64,000 bases of DNA from a bacterium EF100-94H03 bin56 (GTDB lineage: Bacteria; Pseudomonadota; Alphaproteobacteria; SP197), in contig MPMV01000014.1 of NCBI GenBank assembly GCA_002238685.1, positions 19,124 through 83,123 on the forward strand, in the 5' to 3' direction. Each line of letters begins with the position of its first letter. The stretch's first letter is position 1. The position numbers were made by a program, and so were the translations under genes. The notes under the pieces are model-generated. The model saw nothing but the letters and a program-made list of their open reading frames with translations. It ran no database searches and was not told the DNA's origin. Positions 26,807-36,146 of the stretch are shown here, piece by piece.

Positions 26807-28090
26807 ATGACTTTTGGCTCCGTTGACAGACGCAGGTTCATTGGCACATCGGCACTCGCTGGCGCCGCTGCGGCCACCACGGTGCATCCGGGTAGACTGC
26901 GCGCCGAGGAGACGGTCCGCATCGGATTTCTCGCACCACTGACAGGCGGTGTCGCAGCCTGGGGGCTGCCCGGACTCTATGGATGCGAAATCTGGGCAGA
27001 ACAGAAGAACGCCGCCGGAGGCGTCGAGATCGGCGGGACGTCCTACAACGTCGAAATCGTCTCGTACGACAACGAGTACCTTCCGGACAAGGCGCGCACC
27101 GGCGCCCAGAAGCTGATCAGCGAAGACGGCGTATCGTTCATCGAGATGCTCGGCGGCGACACCATGCCTGCCGTGACCCCGATCGCCAATCGCGCCGAGA
27201 TGCTCGTCTCGACGCTTCTTCCCTCGGACCTCTCGCCGGACACGCCCTTCCTGGTCGCGCCCGCGGAAGTCCATCCAATCTACAATCTCACGGGCGTCTG
27301 GTGGATGGCAGAGAACATGCCCGAAGCGAAGACGGCAGTGATCTGCGCCCAGGATGACGCGCTTGGCAGGCCCTCCGTGGCAACCTACCTCGCGGCATTC
27401 GAAGCGCACGGCATCGAGGTCAAGGACACGATCTTCTTCGACATCTCGACAACGGACTTCGCGCCCGTCATGACCGCGATGCTGGCTCACAAACCCGATA
27501 TCCTGTGCCTCGACACGGCCTATGCGGAGTTTGTCAACGAGCTGTGCAAGCAGGCGTTCGTGCAGAACTACGGTGGCCAGATCATCTCCTGCACAGCGGA
27601 TTTCTACGCTGACATCATCGCCAACACGTCCGAGGAGTTCATGGAGGGGGTGATCTTCCAGTTCCCCGACTTCGACGATCCGGCGCTCAACAGCGAGGAC
27701 ATCAACTTCAACGATCCCAACGGTTTCTTCGAGGTCTACAACGAGCGTCATCCCGGGCAGTGGGGTGCGGTATCCTGGGAGTACGCATCAATCCTCGATC
27801 TGTGGCTTGATGGCGCCCAGAAAGCGGGTTCCATCGAACCGGCAGCGGTGCTTGGTGGCATGAAGCAGGGTGGCAAGGGCGCCCACGCCTTCGGCGAGGC
27901 CAACTGGTGGGGCGAGGAGCTGTTCGGAATCGACAATGCGCTTGTCGGCAACTGGCCCGTGGTGCAGATCCAGAACGGGAAGGCCGTGATCGTCGAGTTC
28001 AAGAGCATCCCCGAGTGGTGGGGCGAACACAGTGCGACCATGATCAAGCACTTCGAAGCGATGGGCGAAATGTGGTACCAGCGCGCCTGA
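26807..28090 (+). CDS. livK: Liv-type branched-chain amino-acid/amide ABC transporter binding protein
   Basis: Periplasmic binding protein of 427 residues (Peripla_BP_6 fold). A twin-arginine signal (DRRRFIGTSALAGAAA) precedes the mature start VRIGFLAPLTGGVAAWG, typical of LivK/amide-binding proteins. The start at 26807 follows AAGGAGG. A hairpin (28130-28162) separates it from the permease genes. Ligands in this family range from leucine to urea and short amides; the neighbouring amidase-like gene makes an amide ligand conceivable. Confidence 0.9.
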   Translation: MTFGSVDRRRFIGTSALAGAAAATTVHPGRLRAEETVRIGFLAPLTGGVAAWGLPGLYGCEIWAEQKNAAGGVEIGGTSYNVEIVSYDNEYLPDKARTGAQKLISEDGVSFIEMLGGDTMPAVTPIANRAEMLVSTLLPSDLSPDTPFLVAPAEVHPIYNLTGVWWMAENMPEAKTAVICAQDDALGRPSVATYLAAFEAHGIEVKDTIFFDISTTDFAPVMTAMLAHKPDILCLDTAYAEFVNELCKQAFVQNYGGQIISCTADFYADIIANTSEEFMEGVIFQFPDFDDPALNSEDINFNDPNGFFEVYNERHPGQWGAVSWEYASILDLWLDGAQKAGSIEPAAVLGGMKQGGKGAHAFGEANWWGEELFGIDNALVGNWPVVQIQNGKAVIVEFKSIPEWWGEHSATMIKHFEAMGEMWYQRA

Positions 28091-28129
28091 TCACCTTCCC
28101 CGCCGGCCCGCGTGGCACGGCGGCACGCA

Positions 28130-28162
28130 ATACCGGGACCGGCCTCGTGCCGGGCCCGGTAT
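28130..28162 (+). terminator. hairpin between livK and livH
   Basis: Outer arms ATACCGGG (28130-28137) and CCCGGTAT (28155-28162) enclose inner arms CCGGC/GCCGG (28139-28143 and 28149-28153) with a 5-base loop, followed by CGTCTTTCC. Position after the binding-protein stop and before the permeases matches partial terminators in Liv operons. The TCTTTCC tail is shared with the hairpin at 5159-5196. Confidence 0.6.
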
Positions 28163-28188
28163 CGTCTTTCCGGACGTTTCGTTAGCCC

Positions 28189-29067
28189 ATGGACATCGCT
28201 GTCTTCCTGCAGACCTGCCTGAACGCGACCTATGCGTCGAGTTATCTGGCGCTCGTTGCGGTCGGCCTCGTCCTCATCTTCGGCGTCATGCGGGTCGTGA
28301 ACTTTGCCCACGGCGAACTCTACATGGCCGGTGCCTACTGCCTGTTCTGGGTGTTCTACCAGAACGAACTGCCTTTCTTTGCGGGCGTCGCGGTCGCGGT
28401 TCTCGTCGTGGCCGCGGTCGGACTCTTCCTGGAGAGAACCATGTTCCGGCCCATGAAGGACAACCCGCTCGGAGGTCTCATCTGCTCGATCGGCGCGCTG
28501 CTGGTCCTGCAGGCCGGCGCCGTCTCTCTCTTCGGCGTCCGCAAGAAGTCATTTGCCGGTCCCTACAATGAAGCCGTGACACTGTTCGGGGTCGACGCCC
28601 TGACCATTTCCGGCCAGCGTCTTGTCGTCATCGCCTTTGCCGTCATCCTCCTTGGAGCATTGTGGGCCTTCCTCCGGAAGAGCCGGTTCGGCTGGGCATT
28701 GCGTGCCGTCGCGCAGGATCCCGAGGCGGCGGCGCTGCAGGGAATCTCGATCAGCCGCATTTCGATGCTCGCGATGGTTCTCGGCGCCGCGCTGGCGGGA
28801 GCCGCCGGGGCGCTGACTGCCACCATCGTGCCGACGGGCCCCTACATGGGACATCCGGTCATCATTGGAGCCTTCATCGTCATTATCGTCGGAGGTCTGG
28901 GCAGCCTTGAGGGTGCGATCATTGCATCCGTGCTCTATGCCTTTACCCATACTTTCGTCACCACGCTCTTTGATGGCACGATTGCCGACATCACGGGCCT
29001 CGTGCTGATGCTCATCGTGCTCGTCGTGCGTCCGCACGGCCTTCTCGGCAAGCCGGAGCGCGCCTGA
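28189..29067 (+). CDS. livH: branched-chain amino-acid ABC transporter permease LivH
   Basis: Inner-membrane permease of 292 residues with about eight hydrophobic segments. LivH hallmarks: LVAVGLVLIFGVMRVVNFAH near the start, GWALRAVAQDPEAAALQGIS in the cytoplasmic loop, and FIVIIVGGLGSLEGAIIAS. Its stop overlaps the livM ATG by one base. It pairs with LivM to form the channel. Confidence 0.93.
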   Translation: MDIAVFLQTCLNATYASSYLALVAVGLVLIFGVMRVVNFAHGELYMAGAYCLFWVFYQNELPFFAGVAVAVLVVAAVGLFLERTMFRPMKDNPLGGLICSIGALLVLQAGAVSLFGVRKKSFAGPYNEAVTLFGVDALTISGQRLVVIAFAVILLGALWAFLRKSRFGWALRAVAQDPEAAALQGISISRISMLAMVLGAALAGAAGALTATIVPTGPYMGHPVIIGAFIVIIVGGLGSLEGAIIASVLYAFTHTFVTTLFDGTIADITGLVLMLIVLVVRPHGLLGKPERA

Positions 29068-30134
29068 TGATGGGTGTTGTCACTTACGCGATCTGGCTGG
29101 CGCTCATTGCGCTGTCGCTGGCGGCGGCGGCCCTCAGTCTTGATCCACAACTCGGTGGCCCGCACCGCCGCTGGTGGTGGCAGGGGCTCGCTCTCGCGTC
29201 GGCCGCCGTGCTTGCACTCTCACCCCACGTCGTGACCTTTTCGCAGCAGGAACTCCTCGTGTTCCTCACCATCAACACCCTGGTCGTGGTGAGCTACCGG
29301 CTGCTTGCGCTGACCGGCGAGTTCTCGCTCGGCCATGTTGTCATGATGGGGTTCGGGGCCTACGCATCGGCCCTGCTCAGCAAGCAGCTCGCCATTCCCG
29401 TTCCGCTTTCGATCATCCTCGCCGCCGGTCTCACAGGCCTCGTCGCCTTCGTCCTGGCCTTTCCGCTGTTCCGCATGAAGGGGTTCTATTTCCTGATCGG
29501 GTCCTTTGCCGCAGGCGAGACCATCAGGTTGCTCTGGAAGGCCTTCATCGGTCCCAAGGGCATCTCCCGCATTCCCGGTGTTCCCGACATCGAGATCGGC
29601 GCCTGGGAGATCAATTTCTGGGAACCGGTCGCCTCGTACTACCTGATACTCGTGATCGCAGCCGTTTCCATCTGGATCCTCTGGCGTATCGAGCATTCGC
29701 ACGTCGGCCTGACCTTTCATGCCGTTCACTGGCGTGATCAGCTCGCCGGCGCGGTTGGTGTCAACACCTGGCGGACGAGGACCCAGGCCCTGGTCCTGGC
29801 GTCGTTCTTCGCCGGTCTCGCCGGCGCACTGCTGGCGCACTATATCACCACCGTCAATCCCAACCGCTTTGCGGTCCACGAGATGGTGTTCGTGCTGATC
29901 TGGGTGATTGTCGGAGGCACGGCGACGATCTGGGGGCCCATCATCGGGCTCGTCACGCTGACCGCCATCAACGAGGTGCTGCTGCGGGATATCGGATACG
30001 ACGAACTGCGCCCCCTTTTCTATGGCGTGCTCCTCGTTCTCGCCATGCTGTTTCTGCCGAACGGTCTCGAGACTCTGCCAGCACGCCTCGTCCGGCATTT
30101 CAGACGCGCGAAGCTCCTCGCATCACAGCGTTGA
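29067..30134 (+). CDS. livM: branched-chain amino-acid ABC transporter permease LivM
   Basis: Permease of 355 residues. LivM hallmarks: LLALTGEFSLGHVVMMGFGA, the fold-middle EPVASYYLILVIA and IVGGTATIWGPIIGLVTLTA. It begins with two adjacent ATG codons at 29067 and 29070 overlapping the livH stop. Its 3' end overlaps by 35 bases the end of the converging hypothetical gene at 30100-30813; the ATPases of the same importer are on the opposite strand further right. Confidence 0.93.
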   Translation: MMGVVTYAIWLALIALSLAAAALSLDPQLGGPHRRWWWQGLALASAAVLALSPHVVTFSQQELLVFLTINTLVVVSYRLLALTGEFSLGHVVMMGFGAYASALLSKQLAIPVPLSIILAAGLTGLVAFVLAFPLFRMKGFYFLIGSFAAGETIRLLWKAFIGPKGISRIPGVPDIEIGAWEINFWEPVASYYLILVIAAVSIWILWRIEHSHVGLTFHAVHWRDQLAGAVGVNTWRTRTQALVLASFFAGLAGALLAHYITTVNPNRFAVHEMVFVLIWVIVGGTATIWGPIIGLVTLTAINEVLLRDIGYDELRPLFYGVLLVLAMLFLPNGLETLPARLVRHFRRAKLLASQR

Positions 30135-30813
30135 GGCGCCGCGCGGGGTCGAGCGTCGGCGGCACGAGCAGCGCTGCGGCGTAAAGGCGCGCTTCGTCGT
30201 CCCTGACCACCGGCGGGTGTTCGGCGAAGCGGTCGATCTCGCGGCCCCGCACGAGTTCTCCAAGCCAGTGCGCCATGGCCGCGGCCGCCGACTCGCGATG
30301 TCCGAAGGCATCGCGCCGGCAGGCCAGGGCCGCCTCCATCGCCTGCCGGTCTCCTCGACGGGCGGCACGTTCGGCCTCGACAAGGGCCATGCCCGCGCGC
30401 AGCATCTTGCGGCATCGCTGGCGCGCGATGTCGGGATAGACACCGCGATGTTTCGATTCGAGCCGCATGTGGAAGAGCGAGCTGCGGGCACGGACGCCCA
30501 GCGCCATCCTCTCGACCCAGGGACCGGCGGCCTGCCATGCCTCGAGTGCGGCTTCAAGCCCCGCTTCGACACCCTCCGGCCCCGGAGACATCAGGGCAAG
30601 AGCGTGCGACGTTGCCGCCCGCCTCGGGTCGTCCGGCTCGAAGCCCGAGGCCAGCACGTCGGCCTGACTGCAGCACGCTGCCGCATGGGCCGGATCATCG
30701 TCGAGCCATGCGGCGCGGGCTCCCGCCATCCAGTCCACCCACAGTTCGTCTCCCAGGCGCCAACCCGAGCGGTCTTCCCTAGCCTCCGAGGTAGGCACGG
30801 CGGACGTGTTCAT
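30100..30813 (-). CDS. hypothetical protein downstream of livF
   Basis: Unrecognised, about 237 residues and strongly helical (ALEAWQAAGPWVERMALGVR, CRKMLRAGMALVEAERAARR, AMEAALACRRDAFGHRESAA), resembling an alpha-helical repeat protein of TPR type; no membrane or signal segment. The ATG at 30813 would overlap livF by 35 bases; a GTG at 30798 is an alternative. It is last in the livG-livF minus-strand unit, so a role tied to the importer is possible but unproven. Its end overlaps livM from the other strand. Confidence 0.6.
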   Translation of the reverse strand: MNTSAVPTSEAREDRSGWRLGDELWVDWMAGARAAWLDDDPAHAAACCSQADVLASGFEPDDPRRAATSHALALMSPGPEGVEAGLEAALEAWQAAGPWVERMALGVRARSSLFHMRLESKHRGVYPDIARQRCRKMLRAGMALVEAERAARRGDRQAMEAALACRRDAFGHRESAAAAMAHWLGELVRGREIDRFAEHPPVVRDDEARLYAAALLVPPTLDPARRLNAVMRGASRV

Positions 30814-31489
30814 TCTCGCGCAGCACATCGGTCGGTCCGTCCAGCGCGATGCGGCCGGTTTCAAGCACGTAGCCGTAACTTGCCAGGTGAAGCGCCAGGC
30901 TGGCGTTCTGCTCGACGAGAATGACGGGAACGCCCTTCCGGTTGATATCGCCGATGATCGCGGCAATCTCCTGCACCATCAGGGGCGCCAGCCCGATCGA
31001 GGGCTCGTCCATCAGCAGCAGCCGTGGCGCCGCCATCAGGGCGCGCCCCATGGCCAGCATCTGCTGTTCACCGCCCGACAATGTCTTGGCGTACTGGCCA
31101 CGCCGCTCGCGCAACCGTGGAAAGTGGCCGTAAACCATGTCGAGATCGGACCGGACCGACGGGCCGTCATGGCGGAGATAGGCGCCTGTCATCAGGTTTT
31201 CCAGGACCGTCAGTTCCGGAAAGACGCGGCGGCCTTCGGGGACATGGGCGATGCCGCGGGCGACAATACGGTCGGGCTCGAGTCCGTCGATTCTCTCGCC
31301 TTCGAACATGATCGTCCCCGCGGTGGGACGATTGAGCCCGGACAGGGTTCGCAGGGTCGTCGACTTTCCAGCTCCGTTGGCGCCGATCAGGGTGATGATG
31401 TCTGCCGCCTGCAACCGGATGTCGATTCCCTTGATGGCCTGGACCTTGCCATAGTGAACCTCGAGTCCCGTCACCTCCAGGAGAGTCAC
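30779..31489 (-). CDS. livF: branched-chain amino-acid ABC transporter ATP-binding protein LivF
   Basis: ATPase of 236 residues. Walker A GANGAGKSTTLRTLSGL, the LivF-typical GIAHVPEGRRVFPELTVLEN, signature LSGGEQQMLAMGRALM, Walker B LLLMDEPSIGLAP and the switch region LVEQNASLAL. The GTG at 31489 overlaps the livG stop (GTGA), which decides the start against a longer unconserved frame. It forms the nucleotide-binding pair with LivG for the plus-strand LivHM permeases. Confidence 0.93.
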   Translation of the reverse strand: MTLLEVTGLEVHYGKVQAIKGIDIRLQAADIITLIGANGAGKSTTLRTLSGLNRPTAGTIMFEGERIDGLEPDRIVARGIAHVPEGRRVFPELTVLENLMTGAYLRHDGPSVRSDLDMVYGHFPRLRERRGQYAKTLSGGEQQMLAMGRALMAAPRLLLMDEPSIGLAPLMVQEIAAIIGDINRKGVPVILVEQNASLALHLASYGYVLETGRIALDGPTDVLRENEHVRRAYLGG

Positions 31490-32265
31490 GCCACGCCCTC
31501 GATCGGGGTCCCGAGATAGGCATCGACAACCTCGGGATTGGCGCGGATCGCCTCGGGGTCTCCCTCGGCAAGAAGGGTGCCGAAGTTGAGCACGGTGATC
31601 GTCTCGCACAGACCCATGACGGCCTGCATGTCATGCTCGACGAGGAGAATGGTGACCCCTCGGTCCCGCACCTGGCGCACGAGATTCATCATGCGGCGTG
31701 TCTCGTCCGGATTCATGCCCGTGAACGGCTCGTCGAGCAGGAGCAGTCGCGGCTCTGCGGCCAGCGCGACGGCGACCCCCAGAGTGCGCTGAAGCCCATG
31801 GGGGAGATTTGCGCACGATTCATCGGAGACTCCGTCGAGACCCATGAATGCGAGGATCTCCTCCACCCGGGCCAGGGCCTCCTCCTGGCGTTCCCGCTGC
31901 CGGCCGAGGAGGACGCTCACGAGCCCGATCCTTGCGCCGAGATGGCAACCGGCGAGAACATTCTCGGCGACAGTGAGTTCGTGGAACAGGGTCGTCGCCT
32001 GGAACGTGCGAACCAGGCCCAGTGCGGCGATGGCATGGGTCGCCATGCCCGAGATGTCTCGTCCGGCGTAGATCACGCGTCCCCTCGTTGGCCTGTAGAA
32101 GCCGGAGATCACGTTGAAGGTCGTGGTCTTGCCGGCGCCGTTTGGCCCGATGAGTCCGTGGATCGCGCCTTCCTTCACGGTGAAGGTGAGGTTGTCGACC
32201 GCCGTCAGGCCGCCGAATCGCCGTGTCAGGCCCTCGATGTTCAGCACGGCTGCCTGCTGTCCCAC
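31486..32265 (-). CDS. livG: branched-chain amino-acid ABC transporter ATP-binding protein LivG
   Basis: ATPase of 259 residues. Walker A GPNGAGKTTTFNVISGFYRP, LivG-type LVRTFQATTLFHELTVAENV, signature region LPHGLQRTLGVAVALAAEP (PHG in place of the usual SGG), Walker B LLLLDEPFTGMNP and switch VEHDMQAV. First gene of the minus-strand half of the Liv importer. The promoter must lie in 32266-32456. Confidence 0.93.
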   Translation of the reverse strand: MGQQAAVLNIEGLTRRFGGLTAVDNLTFTVKEGAIHGLIGPNGAGKTTTFNVISGFYRPTRGRVIYAGRDISGMATHAIAALGLVRTFQATTLFHELTVAENVLAGCHLGARIGLVSVLLGRQRERQEEALARVEEILAFMGLDGVSDESCANLPHGLQRTLGVAVALAAEPRLLLLDEPFTGMNPDETRRMMNLVRQVRDRGVTILLVEHDMQAVMGLCETITVLNFGTLLAEGDPEAIRANPEVVDAYLGTPIEGVA

Positions 32266-32456
32266 GGATCCACCTTGCCGGGCATGTCAACCAGCAGCTC
32301 CATCATTGTCCAGAAGCGACTGTTCCGTACGCCAACCACGTCATCAAGGGGCCTCCTTACGACAATGCATGTGATTCCGGCGCGAGCCGTCGGACCCTGC
32401 GATGCGACTATAGCCGAAAACCGGCGTCCGAGCCCGAATCGGATGTGCCCGGCTGA

Positions 32457-33191
32457 TCATGCATCGACGACGCCACGGCCCAGAAGCGCCGGCAGGTCGT
32501 CGATGGCGTCGATGACGATGTCGAAGAACGGCTCCTGATCCTGCGTCATTGTGCCTGCGGCGCGCACGCCGATGGCCGCTCCGAATCCTGCGGCCCTGGT
32601 CATCAGGGCATCGACGATCGAATCGCCGACCATGAGGACACGCTCGGGCGGGATCCCGGTCTGTTCACAAAACGCCAGTCCCATGCCCGGATCGGGCTTT
32701 GCCCCGTGCCCGGCATCGGCGCCGCAGTGGAAGGCAAGGTCGTCGGCAAGGTCGCGGTAATCGACCGTCCGCTGCATCTTGCGTGTGCTGTCGTTCGTGG
32801 CCGCGCCCAGAATGTAGCCCTGCCTGCGAAGGGACCCCAGAAGTGCCTTCACATCGGTGACGGGCACAGGATCGCGCGTCGAGGCTTCGGCAAACACCTT
32901 CAGCAGCGTGGATTCGAGATCGCCCGGCACATTGTTGTCCAGGACTGTTCTCCAGGCGTCGATGATGTCGAGCACCGTGCCTGTGAGGAGCGTGGCATCC
33001 GGATCGAATGTTCCCGTGGCGCGATGATAACCGGTCTTGCGCAACATGGCGTCGGCAAGGAGGGGTTGTCCGGCACGCGTCGCCAGTTGGCGCGCGGCGT
33101 CTTCCCAGGCCGGAAGCCACATCGGATCCATTTCGATCTGCGTTCCGTCCTTGTCGAACAGGATGCCCCCGATGGCGCTCAAGTCGATCAT
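32457..33191 (-). CDS. HAD-superfamily phosphatase (phosphoglycolate phosphatase-like)
   Basis: Haloacid-dehalogenase fold hydrolase of 244 residues. Motif I FDKDGTQ (nucleophile Asp), motif II in GAATNDST, motif III Lys in AKPDPGM, motif IV GDSIVDALM. A helical cap lies between about 20 and 95, as in Gph-type phosphatases. The ATG at 33191 is preferred as family members start just before motif I; the open frame upstream to 33449 is not conserved. Substrate may be phosphoglycolate or another small phosphate ester. Confidence 0.87.
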   Translation of the reverse strand: MIDLSAIGGILFDKDGTQIEMDPMWLPAWEDAARQLATRAGQPLLADAMLRKTGYHRATGTFDPDATLLTGTVLDIIDAWRTVLDNNVPGDLESTLLKVFAEASTRDPVPVTDVKALLGSLRRQGYILGAATNDSTRKMQRTVDYRDLADDLAFHCGADAGHGAKPDPGMGLAFCEQTGIPPERVLMVGDSIVDALMTRAAGFGAAIGVRAAGTMTQDQEPFFDIVIDAIDDLPALLGRGVVDA

Positions 33192-33599
33192 GCGGTCACA
33201 CTCGGTGTCAGCATGTGCATTCGGGTCCCCTGAAGTGTTCCGACGATCGGCCCGCAGTCTGGCTTCAACCCATGCACGTGTCACGGGATCGTGCAGCGCC
33301 CGGATTGCGTCAGTGCCGGACGGCGCCAGCGTCCCGAAGAGGTGGCGTGTCAGAAATGCGCCCCGGCACCCGGCCCCATGTCCGTGAATCCCGGGTGGAG
33401 GGATGTGCGCCAGGCATCTTGCCGATGCTCCCCAAGGCGGCGTGCTCAAGGATGGGTCGGGTCACCCGCTTAACCGTGAGTGCCGGTCCCGGCCAGGTGT
33501 CACTGTGCCCGATCGTCCGCCGGCGCGACGACACGTCTTCCTGCCCTTGCGCGTGCACGTCATGCCTTCAAGTAGGGTTCGTGTCCCGGAATGTCCTGC
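33192..33599. other. 408-bp region without a supported gene
   Basis: Lies between the HAD phosphatase and the conserved protein at 33600. Several open frames on both strands are low complexity and unconserved. I see no RNA or repeat. Confidence 0.4.
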
Positions 33600-34088
33600 T
33601 CATTGCCAGCCTGACCGTTGGCGCTGCACGTAGTCATCGGCGGCTTCGTTGGCCCAGAGACCCTTTCCAAGTCCGCATAGCGCCAGGATGGGGTCCAGGG
33701 TGTCTGCGCCAGTCCGGGGAACGTACTCGGCAACGTACCAGTCGAGGAGTTCGCCGTGGCCTATCGGAATTTCATGGCGTTTCGGCATGTGCTCTCCGGC
33801 CGCCCTGCCGGGGTGGCAGGGGTCCCCCGGGCGAAACAGACGCCGGCGGCCGGACCGCGTTTCGAGGAGCATGCGATAGCGTCCAGGATTGGGAGGCTTG
33901 TTGGCGACGCAATGGAGACAGACATGGACCCTGACCCCGGGCCGCAGCGGCCGATGACCGGTCACGTTGGCGGTCTCCGCCTGTTCCATGATCTCGTTGA
34001 TGGTGAAGTCCTCTCTCTCGGGATGATTGCGGTGAAGGCTCGCGGCGGCGAGCCAGACTTCATCGGCAACATGGATGTTCTCCGACAT
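33600..34088 (-). CDS. conserved hypothetical protein
   Basis: Predicted 162-residue soluble protein, no named domain recognised by me. It starts with SENIHVADEVWLAAASLHRN and contains VRVHVCLHCVANKPPNPGRY, RRLFRPGDPCHPGRAAGEHM and a C-terminal LGKGLWANEAADDYVQRQ. The composition and pattern resemble a genuine family. The N-terminal 45 residues look like a helical DNA-binding region (FTINEIMEQ). The start at 34088 is at this motif rather than at the upstream in-frame ATG. It stands alone, divergent from the GMC oxidoreductase. Confidence 0.65.
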   Translation of the reverse strand: MSENIHVADEVWLAAASLHRNHPEREDFTINEIMEQAETANVTGHRPLRPGVRVHVCLHCVANKPPNPGRYRMLLETRSGRRRLFRPGDPCHPGRAAGEHMPKRHEIPIGHGELLDWYVAEYVPRTGADTLDPILALCGLGKGLWANEAADDYVQRQRSGWQ

Positions 34089-34420
34089 GTCCGGATTTCC
34101 CTGTCTTGAACACCAGGATCGACGGGATGAGCCTCGTGTACAGTACTCTTGAAGTTCATTAGCCGGATAGTCCTGTTGAGGGATACTTGCCATCGATAAC
34201 GTTGAGTTCGAGGTGTGCCTCACCCGCTGCCTTCCACCACATGAATGCGGCCATGGTCACCGCCGATCTCTCGTGCCGTCGGTCCGCCTCATCCGGAAGC
34301 CACAGAAGACTCACCGACCGGTTCGCCCGGGATGAGGGAGCGTGCAATAGTCCCCAACAAGGCGACATGACCGGAGGCAGAGCCTCGGGCATGAGCCTCC
34401 GGTGACTGGTGGCGTGCGGC
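34089..34420. other. 332-bp divergent intergenic region with a 9-bp hairpin
   Basis: Separates the minus-strand conserved protein from the plus-strand GMC oxidoreductase. Arms ACCGGAGGC (34370-34378) and GCCTCCGGT (34395-34403) form a hairpin 17 bases before the oxidoreductase start, which could act as a 5' regulatory element or be the end of an older gene. A minus-strand frame at 34159-34300 has some protein character (VSLLWLPDEADRRHERSA) but no recognised family. Confidence 0.4.
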
Positions 34421-36064
34421 ATGAAGGCTTGTGACTACATCATCATTGGCGCGGGCTCCGCGGGCTGCGTGCTCGCCAACAGGCTCAGTGCCGACGGGCG
34501 TCACTCCGTTCTCCTTCTTGAGGCAGGCCCGATGGATCGCCACCTGATGATCCACATTCCGGCCGGATTCTACAGCGCCTACAAGGATCCCCGAATCAAC
34601 TGGAACTACCTGACGGAGCCCGAATCCGGGCTTCGCGGCCGTCAGGTGGAGATGCCACGGGGCAAGGTGGTCGGCGGTTCGTCGTCGATCAACGGCATGG
34701 TCTACATGCGGGGACATCCACTGGATTACGACCTGTGGGCAGACGAACTCGGCCTTGAGGCATGGCGTTACGCAGACTGCCTTCCCTACTTCAGGGCAGG
34801 AGAGACCAGCGATCGCGGGGCCAGCGACTGGAGGGGCGGCGACGGACCGCTGGGCGTAACGAAGGGCACTTCCGACAATCCGCTCTATCACGCCTTCCTC
34901 GAGGCTGGCGCGATGGCCGGTCACGGCACGACCGACGATCCCAACGGCTACGAGCCGGAAGGAGTCTCCCGACTTGACCGCACCACCCGGAGCGGGCGCC
35001 GGTGCAGCGCCGCCATGGCCCACCTGCATCCGTCGCTTTCGCGCGCCAACCTCACTCTTATCACACGCGCAACGGTCGAACGGATTGCCGTCAGCGGAAA
35101 TCGTGCTTGCGCGGTCACGTTCTCTCACGGTGGAGAAAGCCGCACGGTCGAGGCCGAAAGGGAGGTGATCCTGTCCGGCGGGGCCTTAAACTCACCCCAG
35201 ATCCTCATGCTGTCGGGCATCGGACCGGCCGACCATCTGCGCGAGCATGGCATCGAGGTCCGGTGCGATCTTCCGGGAGTCGGCCAGAACCTGCAGGACC
35301 ATGTCTCGGTCGCGATCACGTGGGCATGCACCCGCTCGTTTCCGGTGCACCGGGTCGACCGTCCGCTCAACAGGCTGCTTGCGGGCGCCGGATGGTTCCT
35401 GACGCGCGGGGGGCTTGCCGCGTCCAACCACTTCGAGGCCGGTGGCCTCATTCGAGGCAATCCGGACGTCGCCTATCCCAACCTGCAGTACCACTTCGGG
35501 CCGATCGGCTACGAGCACGAAGGAACGAAGCTCAGGCTGAAGCAGGCGTTCATGCTCCAGGTCGATCAGCTCAGGCCGAGAAGCCGGGGGCACGTGGCTC
35601 TGAAGTCCGCCGATCCCGGTGCAAGCCCGGCGATGTTCTTTCGCTATCTCAGCAATTCCCATGATCTGCGGGAACTCGTCGAGGCCGTCAGGAAGATGCG
35701 GGATCTCGTCGCTCAGCCGGCGTTCGGCGAACTGCGTGGTGCCGAACTCACGCCCGGACCCGACGTGCAGACAGACGCGGAGGTCGCAGAGGCGGTGCGT
35801 GCCCTGGCCACAACGGATTTCCATCCCTGCGGAACCTGCCGCATGGGCCATGGCGCCGATGCCGTGGTCGATTCAGAACTCAGGGTTCACGGCATGGAAG
35901 CCCTGCGAGTGGTCGACGCCTCGGTCATGCCGCGCGTGGTCAGCGGCAATCTCAATGCGCCGACCCAGATGATCGCCTCGCGGGCCGCCGACTGGATTCT
36001 CGGCACGCCGCAGCTTGAGCCCTTCGAGGCTCGTTTCGCATTCAGGAAGGCGGATCCGGAATGA
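34421..36064 (+). CDS. GMC-family FAD oxidoreductase (choline dehydrogenase-like)
   Basis: Glucose-methanol-choline oxidoreductase of 547 residues. FAD-binding start DYIIIGAGSAGCVLANRLS, GMC signature 1 region MPRGKVVGGSSSINGMVYMR, signature 2 region ILSGGALNSPQILMLSGIGP, the catalytic His region FHPCGTCRMGH and the C-terminal NLNAPTQMIASRAADWIL. The ATG at 34421 is preferred over the GTG at 34409. It probably oxidises a primary alcohol to the aldehyde; choline is one candidate. Confidence 0.93.
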   Translation: MKACDYIIIGAGSAGCVLANRLSADGRHSVLLLEAGPMDRHLMIHIPAGFYSAYKDPRINWNYLTEPESGLRGRQVEMPRGKVVGGSSSINGMVYMRGHPLDYDLWADELGLEAWRYADCLPYFRAGETSDRGASDWRGGDGPLGVTKGTSDNPLYHAFLEAGAMAGHGTTDDPNGYEPEGVSRLDRTTRSGRRCSAAMAHLHPSLSRANLTLITRATVERIAVSGNRACAVTFSHGGESRTVEAEREVILSGGALNSPQILMLSGIGPADHLREHGIEVRCDLPGVGQNLQDHVSVAITWACTRSFPVHRVDRPLNRLLAGAGWFLTRGGLAASNHFEAGGLIRGNPDVAYPNLQYHFGPIGYEHEGTKLRLKQAFMLQVDQLRPRSRGHVALKSADPGASPAMFFRYLSNSHDLRELVEAVRKMRDLVAQPAFGELRGAELTPGPDVQTDAEVAEAVRALATTDFHPCGTCRMGHGADAVVDSELRVHGMEALRVVDASVMPRVVSGNLNAPTQMIASRAADWILGTPQLEPFEARFAFRKADPE

Positions 36065-36146
36065 CCGCGGTCCCTTGCCGATTGCATCGTCGCCAATGTG
36101 CCCGACCGGATCACGGCATCCGGTAGCCTGAACCAGGGAGGAACCC

